Shown here one piece after another: positions 54,487-64,000 of a stretch of 64,000 nucleotides of DNA. Position 1 is the stretch's first letter, and each line of letters opens with the position of its first letter. The stretch spans positions 211,001 to 275,000 of the forward strand of contig CAXKVR010000170.1 of NCBI GenBank assembly GCA_964058845.1. The letters run 5' to 3'. Source of the DNA: Carex sylvatica (taxonomy: Eukaryota > Streptophyta > Magnoliopsida > Poales > Cyperaceae). The notes below the pieces were generated by a model, which saw only the letters and a program-made list of their open reading frames with translations, ran no database searches and was not told where the DNA came from. The position numbers and the translations under genes are program-made.

Positions 54487-57345
54487 CTACAATGTTGTAC
54501 TTATTCTCGGCCTAATCTCATGTAAAAAAATTTTAACCCACATTTTCCGAAAATCTCCCAAGCGTTGTACATTATGTTTAGCGGGAATATCCTGCATTTT
54601 TAAAAAGATAGAATAGCAAGCACAATTAATTTTGTATTTTATTATATTTGAAGCAACAATTTATCATTACTTTTGAAAAATATATAAATGCATATATACC
54701 CTTAAGTTCGGAAAAGAATCGAGTTGTTCGCTTATTATGTCTTGCATGAGCAACATGACATAATATGCACATTCCCAGCCGGCTGGTTGTTGTGGGCACT
54801 ATATAACAAGTTTGTAAAAAAAAAAATGTAAGTTAATGAGCATACCAATGATTTATATGTTTAGATATTCACAAATTTTTGCATCTAGGTCCTAAAAATC
54901 ATATCTCAATAGAAACTATTACCTTGCAATCGTTATGAACCGTTAAAGAAGTACCCATTTCCCTGGTGAAGGCACTGTTGAAATATGAACAAATTGAACA
55001 ATCAGTACTTACGAGAGATATTTAAAATGATAATATAATAATAAAATCATTAGAATTCTAAACAAACGTAAAATTAAGAAAGTCACTTACTCCTCGACCG
55101 CAGCAATGATCATTAGCATTTTTTGCTCTTCTTATCGGAATCGTACACGTACAATGCACGTTCTCTTGGTATAAGCACGGTCAATATCCAATGATTTCTG
55201 CATGTTAGGTTTGTAGCATATCATATTCTATAATTTATATAAATTGAAAGAAATATAATAAAATTATAATATATATATAACACTAACATCTGATGGTAAG
55301 GTATGAAGATCAATCTCTTGTCCCGATTCTCTTGGAGTGCTTTCCTCATGTATTGAAGAACACCTCCCCGGTCATCATGTAGCATGGTGACATTTTCAAA
55401 ATTAATATGATCAAACGCCTTGATGTGAGTCGGTATTTTCCGATCTCCAGGAACTTGCACCTCTTCGCGTGGTTTCTGCAAAATTTCATAATAAATTGAA
55501 ATAAAATCGAAAATCAACTATAACTCTATCATATAGATACAAATTAAGAAGGCAGAAAATTTAATATACCTCATCTGAACCTGTCAATAACATGGACATC
55601 GGCCATGCAGTGAAACTGCCGAGGACCGATGCAAGGGTTAACTGCTCGCCATTTGGTACAGGTAAGGGGAGTTCTATGAAATCTGCATCACGAATAGCAT
55701 CCAACGTTACTCTTGTATGGTCGGGCGGCATAGGCAAATCGTGAATTGTTCCACCTTGTACAACTGGAACATGAATTGTCCCTAAGGCCACTACAAGAGT
55801 AATCCCACCTACATTCGCCTGGAGTCTGCAGCTTAGTTCTGCCTCCTGTACAAATACATATATTTATTCGAATAAAATCTAAATATGTATGAAATTAAAG
55901 CATAGGCCTACTGATTCAAATCTGAATTTGCATTACCTCAGTAAACTCAGAAAGATTTGCATATGGTTTGACTGACTGACAGCTGCTCTGAACGACTGTT
56001 GGGCTATACGTCTTTTCTTTTTGGCCCATGGTCTGCTGAAGCATTATTGCAAGCTCAGCTTTCATTTCTTGCTGCAACCTCTGCTCCATTCCTCTTACTC
56101 TCTCCTCCACTCTTTGATCCACTCTCGCATCAAATTCTTCTGCGGATCTCGAGTAAGTAATAGTGGGTCTCCTCCTTATCGAGCTCTTACCGAATGTTGT
56201 TGTAATTGGAAGCAGACCGCCCACTCCTCTCACCCTCCCGGGATGTTCCCGATTTGGCAGAGATTTTTCCAGAACATCATCGTATCGTACGACGGCCAAC
56301 TGGCCTTGTTTAAAAGCTACTTCTTGTTCTTCCTGAGATGACAACATAAATGTTATAACAAAATAAATTAAAGTTGAAGTTTCAATGAATGAAAATATCT
56401 AAATACTCACAATTCTGTTGATGACCGGTAAGTATGTTTCTGGATAAAAGCGTTCCTTGGTCTCGTCTGAGAGCTTCTGTCTTGCTAGTTTCCATGTGAC
56501 GTGCCTATGCTCAACCGACAAATCAATAAGCTCCTTTGGTGTCAATGCAGTACTAGTTGACCCTTGGGAAGACGGATCACTAGATGGTTTCTCATTTGCA
56601 ATCGTCTGCATAGCTTCTCTGAGTCTACTCTGAAAATCCTCACCATTATAACCTCTGGATCCTAAGAAATGCAGATACTCGTTGTGGGCCTGATTCGCCT
56701 TTCCAGTCTGGCTGGCATCCTACAATTTGAAAAAAGAAACAATTAGCCTCAATTATACAAAAATTTGAATTCTTAATTAATTATAGAAAAGGTAGGTGAT
56801 CCATAATAACTATCATACATCAAATTTCTCCGTCTCTCGGTACTTGCAAAATTCTTCCCAGTCTTGTTCTTCAATCTGGAGCTTACCAAAATCGGGCGTC
56901 TCACCCTTGCGCCACACTTTAGTCATTTCGGTTCGCCACTTCCGGTGAAAAGTAGCTATTTTCTGATAATAAAATTTCTGCACCTCTTCATTGTCGACTA
57001 TGCCCCAGTCCACCTTACAAACAAATAGAAATAAAAAATTTAGAGTTTGTTAATATCAAATGAAATCTTACCGATCATTAGTACCAAAATTTGTTTACCT
57101 TAAGTATTTCCCATATTTGTTGCTTTTTCTCATATGGAACATCTTTCCATCGTTGGAACCTTAGAGAAATAATCCTTCTTACCAATATCCCAAATTCCGT
57201 TGCAAAACTCATTGTATCTCGAGTAACAACCGGCCTATAAAATTTGTCAAGTTCCAGCTTTTTCCCTTTCTCGTTAAACTTCTTCTTAATTTTGTTTGGC
57301 TCTTCCTCGTTTCTTAGCCGAGACTATCTCACCATCACCTTCCAT
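54487..57345 (-). CDS. CACTA second gene: Ptta/En/Spm domain plus Ulp1-like cysteine peptidase
   Basis: This is a split gene of about ten exons inferred from GT-AG borders. The Ptta-type part shows SFATEFGILVRRI, RWKDVPYEKKQQIWEIL, FHRKWRTEMTKVWRKGE and KANQAHNEYLHF. It is followed by a likely coiled coil (RVDQRVEERVRGMEQRLQQE). The C-terminal part is Ulp1-like: RLIFIPYHQ joins across an intron to NHWILTVL (catalytic His codon 55191-55193), then LYVYDSDKK (Asp, 55134-55142), CPQQPAG (oxyanion Gln) and GWECAYYVMLLMQDII (Cys codon 54769-54771). The stop is TAG 54487-54489. Ulp1-type (C48) enzymes cut SUMO or related conjugates; substrates of transposon versions are unknown. The ATG at 57343-57345 is followed by a one-base frame problem near 57290, and another lies in an A-run near 55125, so it is close to intact but perhaps not functional. 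Exon ends are inferred. Confidence 0.75.
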
Positions 57346-58202
57346 ATCTGAAGCAAGAATTAGCAACTAGGGTTAACTCAATGCCAAATAAAATTACCAA
57401 TACTTGAGCGATACCATATAAAATTAGCAATATAATTTGCAACAATTAAATAGGCATATTTGAGTAAAAAGGTTTAACAATATTTCGATTATAACTCAAT
57501 TAAGCAACTAGGGTTAATAATATTCCGAATGAGCAACTAGGGTTAACTCTATGCATGCCAAATAAAATTACCAATACTTGAGCAATACCATATAAAATTG
57601 TCACAATGCCTTGGTACCAAGTATACTTAAGTAAGTAGGGTTAACAAACAAGGTTTAACAATTTCAAATAAGCAATTTCTAACAAATAATTTCAAATAAG
57701 CAATTTCTAATAAGCAAATAAGAGGATTGCTAACAATTTCTAATAAGCCTTGGTACTAATTTTTTTAAATAATTTGTAATAAGCAACAATTTCTAATTAG
57801 CAACAAGACATTGTAAGTTTGTAATCCGAATTTCTAATAAACCAAATTAGCAATAATTTATAATCCGAATTAACAACATTTCTAATCCGAATTTACAAAA
57901 ATTTCTAAACAATTTCTAATAAATTGATTTTGTTAAAGGGAGAGGGAGAGGGGACTTACCTGAGTTTGAGACGGAGAGGGATGCGGAGCCAACGAGCTGA
58001 CGGTGGGGTGGAAGAGAAACCTTGAACGGAGGAGAAAAAGAGGAAAGGGAACGAGCCGACGGACTAGGGTTTTGAGAAGAAGAGGAAGAGCTAGGTTATG
58101 TGTTTGAGGAGAAGAGGAAGAGATAGGCCACGGTTTTGAAAATTTCCAATTTTTGGCTATGTGTTTGAGGAGAAGAGGAAGAGAGGCCACGGTTTTGAAA
58201 AG
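57346..58202. other. CACTA internal spacer upstream of the Ptta-Ulp1 gene
   Basis: AT-rich sequence with repeated phrases such as AGCAACTAGGGTTAA and TAAGCAATTTCTAA, then a purine-rich part. A segment of about 60 bp containing GTGTTTGAGGAGAAGAGGAA occurs at 58100 and again at 58160. It may hold the gene's promoter or first intron. No coding frame is supported. Confidence 0.5.
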
Positions 58203-59368
58203 ATGCTAGGTTTTTGGCTAAGTAGTGAACCGCGCCCCAACCTTATCAAGATCGGTTCTAACTTCAGAACCGATCCTGATGTGTATCTGGATCGGTTCCT
58301 AAGTTAAGAACCGCTCTAGATACACATCTGGATCGGTTCTGAAGTTAGAACCGATCTTGATACTTTATTAAATTTTAATAATTTATAAAATAATTTTGTA
58401 GAAGTAATTTATTTCTATGGAATTTGTAAAATAATTGTAAGAAATCACTATCTGGATCGGTTCTGAAGGTAGGAACCGATCTAGATAGTGATTTCTTACA
58501 AATTCCATATGTGTGTTATATTTTTGTGTGTGTATACCTTTTTAAAAAATGAAAATCAGAATGTGTATGTGTTATATTTTTGTAAATTATTTTAATCGTA
58601 AATTCTTATAAATAATTTTATTATTTTTAGTGGTTTGAAAATATCAAAACTAATTAAATTTCATGCTTTTTGGGAACTTGTATGATGTAACCAATTTTTT
58701 TTAGCTTACATTTAACAATATAATTTAAAAGGAAAAGCTTTTTTTTAAAATAATTTTTAGGGAGTAATTTTTTTTAACATTTCTTATTAAAATAATTTAT
58801 AAAATAATTTTGTAGAAGTAATTTATTTCTATGGAATTTGTAAGGAAATTGTAAGAAATCACTATCTGGATCGGTTCTGAAGGTAGGAACCGATCCAGAT
58901 AGTGATTTCTTACAAATTCCATATGTGTGTTATATTTTTGTGTGTGTATACCTTTTTAAAAAAAGAAAATCAGAATGTGTATGTGTTATATTTTTGTAAA
59001 TTATTTTAATCGTAAATTCTTATAAATAATTTTATTATTTTTAGTGGTTTGAAAATATCAAAACTAATTAAATTTCATGCTTTTTGGGAACTTGTATGAT
59101 GTAACCAATTTTTTTAGCTTACATTTAAGAATATAATTTAAAAGAAAAAGCTTTTTTTTAAAATAATTTTTAGGGAGTAATTTTGTTTAACATTTCTTAT
59201 TAAAATAATTTATTAAAATAATTTATAAAATAATTTTGTAGAAGTAATTTATTTCTATGGAATTTGTAAGGAAATTGTAAGAAATCACTATCTGGATCGG
59301 TTCTGAAGGTAGGAACCGATCCAGATAGTGATTTCTTACAAATTCCATATGTGTGTTATATTTTTACC
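58203..59368. repeat. Internal palindromes and 414/426-bp tandem repeat of the CACTA element
   Basis: 58235-58375 holds GGATCGGTT-type inverted repeats. From about 58446 a unit recurs at 58860 and 59286, with offsets of 414 and 426 bp; the difference is an extra AATTTATTAAAA near 59210. Each unit starts with the palindrome CACTATCTGGATCGGTTCTG...CCGATCYAGATAGTG, whose arms are 18-20 bases. The third, partial unit ends at the 3' end of the transposase gene. The motif is the same as in the subterminal arrays. Confidence 0.85.
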
Positions 59369-61625
59369 AGATGATCATACGCTTCTTCGTCTTCGACATT
59401 ATCAATCCCGATGATACGTCTTTTACCAGAGAGGACAACATGTCTTGAATGATCGGCCGGATTAGTAACGTAGAACACTTGCGTGGCTTGTCTTGCAAGT
59501 ATGAATGGATCATCCTTGTATCTAGCCTTACTGAAATCCACTAGAATAAAACCATCTTCGTCGACTTTAACCCCCCTACGGTTATCGACCCATTTACACA
59601 TAAATAACGGAATATTAAATTTTCTATAATCTACCTCCCAAATTTTTTCAACAAACCCGTAATATGACATTGAAGCATGCGATGGTCCGGCACCTTTAGG
59701 ATCTGACAAATCACTCGAAACGGCTACTAACGTCACTCCACTGTTTTGCACGGTACTCTTTGAGTCTTGATTTCTTGTGTAAAATGTGTACCCATTGATG
59801 TCATATCCTTGGAAGGTCCTCACAACGTGGACTGGACCAAGAGCCAACAATTTCACAGTTTCTGTAATATTTTCTCCCTCTGAAGCTTGCACGACTCTCC
59901 GTGTAAACCATCCTTCAAACTTTTTATTGTGTTCGCTGATTAACCACTTGTCGGATTTCTTAGGATTCTGTTGCCGCAAGAGAGTCATATGCTAGTGACA
60001 TCATTGTACTATCGGGATCGAATAATTTCGCACCGATTGTGCCTACCCCGTGGAGTCGGCCCTCGTGCTGAGATTTAGGGATGCCTATAGCTTTGACATC
60101 ATCCATATAATTAGTACAAAACTCAATAACCTCTTCGGCAGCATAAGCTTTTACGATGCTTCCCTCAGGCCGATATCGATTCCTGACATATGCCTTTAAG
60201 AATCCCATGTATCTCTCGAACGAATACATGTACCGCAAGAAAACAGGTCCGCACATCTTAATTTCTCTAATTAGGTGAACAATTAAATGAACCATGATAT
60301 CAAAAAAAGACGGCGAAAAATACATTTCAAGATGACAAAGAGTGACAACAACCTCCTTCTACAGAGCATCTAGCATATCGGGATCACTTACTTTGCAACA
60401 TATGGCATTAAAGAAAAAACAAAGCTTCGTGATGGTCTGCCTAACACACTTTGGCAATATGCCCCGAATTGCAACATGAAGAAGCTGTGTCATTAAAACA
60501 TGACAGTCGTGAGACTTCATTCCTGTCAATTTTAAATCTTCCAGTGAAACTAGGTTTTTAATATTCGAAGAATATCCAGATGGAACTTTGACACCATGAA
60601 GGCATTCCAATAAGCTTTTTTTCTCTGCTTTCGACAACGTATGCATTGCAGGTTTTAGATACGTACAAAATTTCCCATTTTCTCTTTCCTTCTCTGCCGG
60701 TTGTAGGTCCGACCGTATGTTCAGGAATTGCATGTCTTTCCGAGCATTGATACCATCCTTAGTCTTACCCGGAATATTCAATAATGTTCCAACTAGGCTA
60801 TCACACACATTTTTAACCACATGCATCACATCGAGACATTGTCGAACATCTAAGTGCTGCCAGTATGGTAAATCCCAGAATATTGACCTCTTCTTCCAAC
60901 TAATTTTCGGTGCCCCTTTCTTTCTCACCACCTTTTTTTAAAATTTTCCAAATTAAACTTTGATATCCTTCACTCGCGAATAAACAGCTTTACCGGTCAA
61001 CGGATAATTTACTATGGTATTCTCGATCTTTCCATTGAATTCTTTCTTTCTCTTTCGGTGTGCATGGTTGGTAGGAAGAAATCTACGATGACCCATGTAC
61101 ACATTTTTAGAGGAATTAGGTAGCCACACATCGACTGTATCGTCTAGGCAAACAGGGCATGCTTTCTCTCCTTTGACACTGTAACCCGACAAATTTCCAT
61201 AAGCCGGAAAATCATTAATGGTGCAGAAAATCATGGCCCGTAAAGTGAATTTTTTTCTTGTTGTATGCATCTAATATCTGCACTCCGGGTTGCCATAATT
61301 CTTTTAAATCATCGATCAATGGCGCTAGATACACATCTATGTCGTTCCCGGGCTGTTTGGGTCCTGATATGAGCAAGGTCAACATAATGTATTTGCGTTT
61401 CATACATAACCAAGGCGGAAGATTATAAATGCACAATAAAACCGGCCAACTGCTGTGCTCGCTGCTCATGCTACTGTGCGGATTTATTCCATCTGCACTC
61501 AGCCCAAGCTTAAGATTTCTAGGGTCACATCCGAATTCGGGAAACTCTCTGTCAATATTTCTCCACTAAGGAGAATCAGCGGGGTGCCGTAACATGTGGC
61601 CACATCCTAAATGAGACAAAGTATT
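59356..61625 (-). pseudogene. Tnp2-type CACTA transposase (TNPD-like), degraded
   Basis: The order on minus is RHPADSP (61585), FGCDPRNLKLGLSADGINP, LPPWLCMKRKYIML, GPKQPGNDIDVYLAPLIDDL, GEKACPVCLD, LDVMHVVKNVCDSLVGTLLN, GMKSHDCHVLMTQLLHVAIR and LCFFFNAICCKV, all hallmark Tnp2 motifs. A DUF4218-like part (VLRYMYSF-type, FLRYMYSFERYMGFLKAYVR) and a DUF4216-like part (YYGFVEKIWEVDY, PLFMCKWVD, DDPFILARQATQVFYV) follow. A TAG lies at 61566-61568, directly after RHPADSP; frameshifts occur near 61250, 60940 and 59980. The N-terminal region upstream of RHPADSP is absent. The usual Glu in the DVMHxEKN motif is Val here. It cannot encode an active transposase. Confidence 0.87.
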
Positions 61626-62150
61626 CAGAGAGCAGTCCCAAAACGGGGACTATTCAAAATTAATCCCTAATGGATTAATTTTGAACGGGTATCATGACCT
61701 AAAGGCATTAATAATGCGGTTGTAGCTCATAAGACAGTACTCTAGCTACATATCTAGCTAATATAAATACATCGCTTACAAAAAAAAAATACATTAATTA
61801 ATGCACAAAAATAATTAAACATGAAACTTCTAGGTTGTACTTACAACTTTTTTGGATGACGGATCGAGTGAGATGAAAATATATCGCTGCACCAAATATC
61901 TCAATAATAGCCAATTTACAAAATTAAACCATCGATCGGAACCTAATTAAGAGATGTACATAACATGCATGTTATATATCCTACAACTTGAAATAAAAAA
62001 ATGCTCATATAGCATATATATATAGCAAACTCAAAAGCGTGTGCATGCAAATCTTGAAATAAGAAGAGATATTCAAACTTATAAAGAAAATCTCCACATA
62101 TAAAGAATAACTCATATGTAGCTCATATATTAGCTCATATATAGCATATA

Positions 62151-62184
<34 letters not shown>

Positions 62185-62575
62185 TGTGCATCCAAGTCTC
62201 CACATATAAAAAAAAACTTGAAATGAAAAGATGCTAGGTATTCAAACTTATAATTGAAAGCTTGTGGAACTAACAAAAGAGCTGAATCAAGGCTATAAGG
62301 TTTAGATTTTGAGCGGGCCGGATCATAACTCACTTCTCATATATATATAGGATTTAGGGTTTAGGGTTTGAACCGAATTAATTATAAAGCCAATAAATGG
62401 TGCTCTACTAGTAATAACAAACTTGAGAAAAGAGATGATCAAATGTACCTCAGAAAAGAGAGGTGAGATAGCTGAAGTAATGTAGGGCGAAATAGCTGCT
62501 GCGCTAATTAAGAGAGGCGATAGAGGAAGAGAAACGAGATTCTGACAATAATGGGACTGAATTAACTTTTCATAT
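61626..62575. other. CACTA right-side noncoding region
   Basis: No gene. An AT microsatellite lies at about 62153-62181, and 62150-62240 repeats phrases of 62040-62110 imperfectly (TCTCCACATATAAA at 62089 and 62198). GATTTAGGGTTTAGGGTTTG at about 62351 equals two to three plant telomere-type units, too short to mean more. The 5' part of the transposase expected here is not recognisable. Confidence 0.55.
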
Positions 62576-63045
62576 GCACTATTAGGATCGGTTGTTTATA
62601 AAAAACTGATCCAGATACTATCAGGATCGGTTGTTTATAAAAAACCGATCCTGATAGTTGAACTATCAGGATCTGTTGTTTATAAAAACCGATCTAATTA
62701 ACCATTAGGGTCGGTTTTGTTTGAAAGAACCGATCCAGATAGATATTAGTATCGGTTGTTTATAAAAAACCGATCCTGATAGTTGAACTATCAGGATCTG
62801 TTGTTTATAAAAACCGATCTAATTAACCATTAGGGTCGGTTTCGTTTGAAAGAACCGATCCAGATAGATATTAGTATCGGTTGTTTATAAAAAACCGATC
62901 CTGATAGTTGAACTATCAGGATCTGTTGTTTATAAAAACCGATCTAATTAACCATTAGGGTCGGTTTTGTTTGAAAGAACCGATCCAGATAGATATTAGT
63001 ATCGGTTGTTTCATATAGCCGATCCAGATAGGCCGATCCTGATTC
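62576..63045. repeat. Right subterminal 125-bp tandem repeats of the CACTA element
   Basis: A 125-bp unit starting TAGTTGAACTATCAGGATCT recurs at 62655, 62780 and 62905 with almost no change. Each unit holds several GGATCGGTT or AACCGATCC motifs in both orientations (for example TCGGTTGTTTATAA with AAAAACCGATCC). This is the array next to the CACTA terminus. Confidence 0.88.
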
Positions 63046-63062
63046 CATATTTTCCACTAGTG
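63046..63062 (-). mobile_element. Right terminus of the CACTA element
   Basis: The plus strand reads CATATTTTCCACTAGTG, so the inward terminus is CACTAGTGGAAAATATG. The next three bases are ATT, the candidate target duplication. Confidence 0.8.
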
Positions 63063-63640
63063 ATTCACTGAAACATTTCCACTCAAGAAAACTGTTAAAT
63101 ATAATTTATGTATGTTTTATAAATCTAGTCAAAAAAATAAGTCTATAGCTCCCAAAGCCAAGTTATACACGTGACCAAGTTACATATGTAGTTATCAGTT
63201 CCTAATTTACTTATATACATGACCAAGTTACGTATGTATCTATCTGTTCGTAATTGTTTATTTTGCAGCTATGTTCAGGTTCTTATTTTACACCGTAATA
63301 AGCATATAAGCATATTTTATTGATTCATGGTGACTCTTACAAAATCCTACACCTCGGGTATCTACATTGCTAATGACCAATTGAAAGCTCCGCCTATATA
63401 TTCCCTTGCTTGAAGTAGACAAATTAACAATGGGGGTTTTGAGTATATACATTATACTATAGTGTTTTGAGTTGGCTATTGTCTCTCTCTCTCTGTTTGT
63501 TGTCTTCAAGAAAACGTCCAAGATCAAGTAGATGCATATTAGTAGCCAATGTTCCGTTAAGTCACAAGTCTATTAATGAATCTAGTCAGAAGCGTTTATT
63601 TAAAAATTCAAAAAAAACAGCATATGGCCGACGTCAAACG
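63063..63640. other. AT-rich flank without recognised feature
   Basis: I see no gene, RNA or known element here. A local imperfect duplication (ATACACGTGACCAAGTTA at 63163 and ATACATGACCAAGTTACG at 63213, each followed by ATGTATCTATC-like sequence) and a CT microsatellite at 63482-63494 are the only structure. Confidence 0.5.
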
Positions 63641-64000
63641 AATGCATAGGCACGATGCTTTTGCAGTGTTACATTGATGTAATACTTTTTGGGGCCTTAG
63701 CATCGGAAATAAATAAAGCCCGACGCTTGGTATGATAGCGAGTGTTAATAAAGAGCCAAAGCATCTGTGGGTGTGTAAAACACCGGTGTTTTTGTCAAGA
63801 AACACCGATGCATGTCTGCCAATAAAGCATTGGTGGGCGTGTAAAACACCGGTGTTTTTGCCAAGAAACACCGATGCATGTCCGCCGTCCTGAGGCTGGC
63901 AATATAAAGCATCGGTGGGTGTGTAAAACACCGGTGTTTTTGCCAAGAAACACCGATGCATGTCCGCCGTCCTGAGGCTGGCAATATAAAGCATCGGTGG
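63641..64000. repeat. Palindromic 82/66-bp tandem repeats of an unidentified element
   Basis: The palindrome AAAACACCGGTGTTTTT recurs with its CACCGGTG at 63781, 63847 and 63929, offsets of 66 and 82 bp. Each unit also has AAACACCGATGCATG and AAAGCATCGGTGGGTG, which are partly complementary. The shorter unit lacks CGTCCTGAGGCTGGC. Degenerate related phrases (TTAGCATCGGAAA) start near 63655. The array runs off the window. It looks like the subterminal region of a DNA transposon, but no terminus is visible. Confidence 0.7.

Larger units (their letters stand above)
53758..63062 (-). mobile_element. CACTA (En/Spm) DNA transposon
   Basis: The right end is CCACTAGTG at 63054-63062; read from the end inwards it is CACTAGTGGAAAATATGG, a typical CACTA terminus. 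Subterminal repeats with the core GGATCGGTT/AACCGATCC lie at both sides (53911-54260 and 62576-63045) and between the genes. Two genes run on minus: a Tnp2-type transposase (59356-61625) and a gene with a Ptta/En/Spm domain and a Ulp1-like peptidase domain (54487-57345). No CACTA terminus was found on the left, where satellite sequence adjoins at about 53757; the left end is lost or too decayed to see. The 3-bp target duplication therefore cannot be checked. Confidence 0.82.

Noticed and set aside
62349..62370. Interstitial telomere (TTTAGGG)
   Set aside because: Only two to three units, which is common in AT-rich plant DNA.

Overview
The window is nuclear DNA of a seed plant, most likely a eudicot. 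It has no ordinary host gene that I can see. It is AT-rich heterochromatin-like sequence built from one satellite, nested LTR retrotransposons, a block of plastid-derived DNA and a CACTA DNA transposon. The plastid block carries a strongly diverged clpP, which points to a lineage with fast plastid clpP evolution; I cannot name the species.

Layout. 1-20248 is an 81-bp satellite with higher-order structure. It is interrupted by two 3.1-kb solo LTRs (family C: 8023-11134 and, inverted, 15682-18787), each with a perfect 5-bp target duplication. 20249-52430 is one Athila-type Ty3/gypsy element on the minus strand (element A). Into A are inserted a complete related Athila-type element (element B, 24195-35856, duplication TCGGA) and about 8.6 kb of composite plastid DNA (about 40672-49270) with clpP, two rps14 copies, trnL-CAA and ndhB. 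The ndhB copy was later hit by a family-A solo LTR (44662-46408, duplication AGAGC). Satellite returns at 52431-53757. From there to 63062 lies a CACTA (En/Spm) element with a degraded Tnp2 transposase and a largely preserved multi-exon gene ending in a Ulp1-like cysteine peptidase. The last 350 bp are palindromic tandem repeats of another, unidentified element.

How the parts work together. A and B share the full Athila order on the minus strand: 5' LTR, tRNA-Asp primer site, gag, PR, RT, RNase H, INT, env-like third ORF, a long untranslated 3' part, polypurine tract, 3' LTR. Both are broken: B by stops and a 29-bp duplication, A by a mutated RT catalytic residue, an integrase deletion and the insertions. 

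The most unusual signal is a palindrome with a CGGNCCG core. It occurs in pairs or arrays spaced 20-21 bp, in LTRs, untranslated parts and coding linkers of A and B, and in variant form in family C. Its outer bases are family-specific: TACGG-N-CCGTA in B, CACGG-N-CCGTG in A, TGCGG-CCGCA in C. It sits at matching places in A and B and can be read in different frames, so it looks like a DNA- or RNA-level motif that co-evolves within each family.
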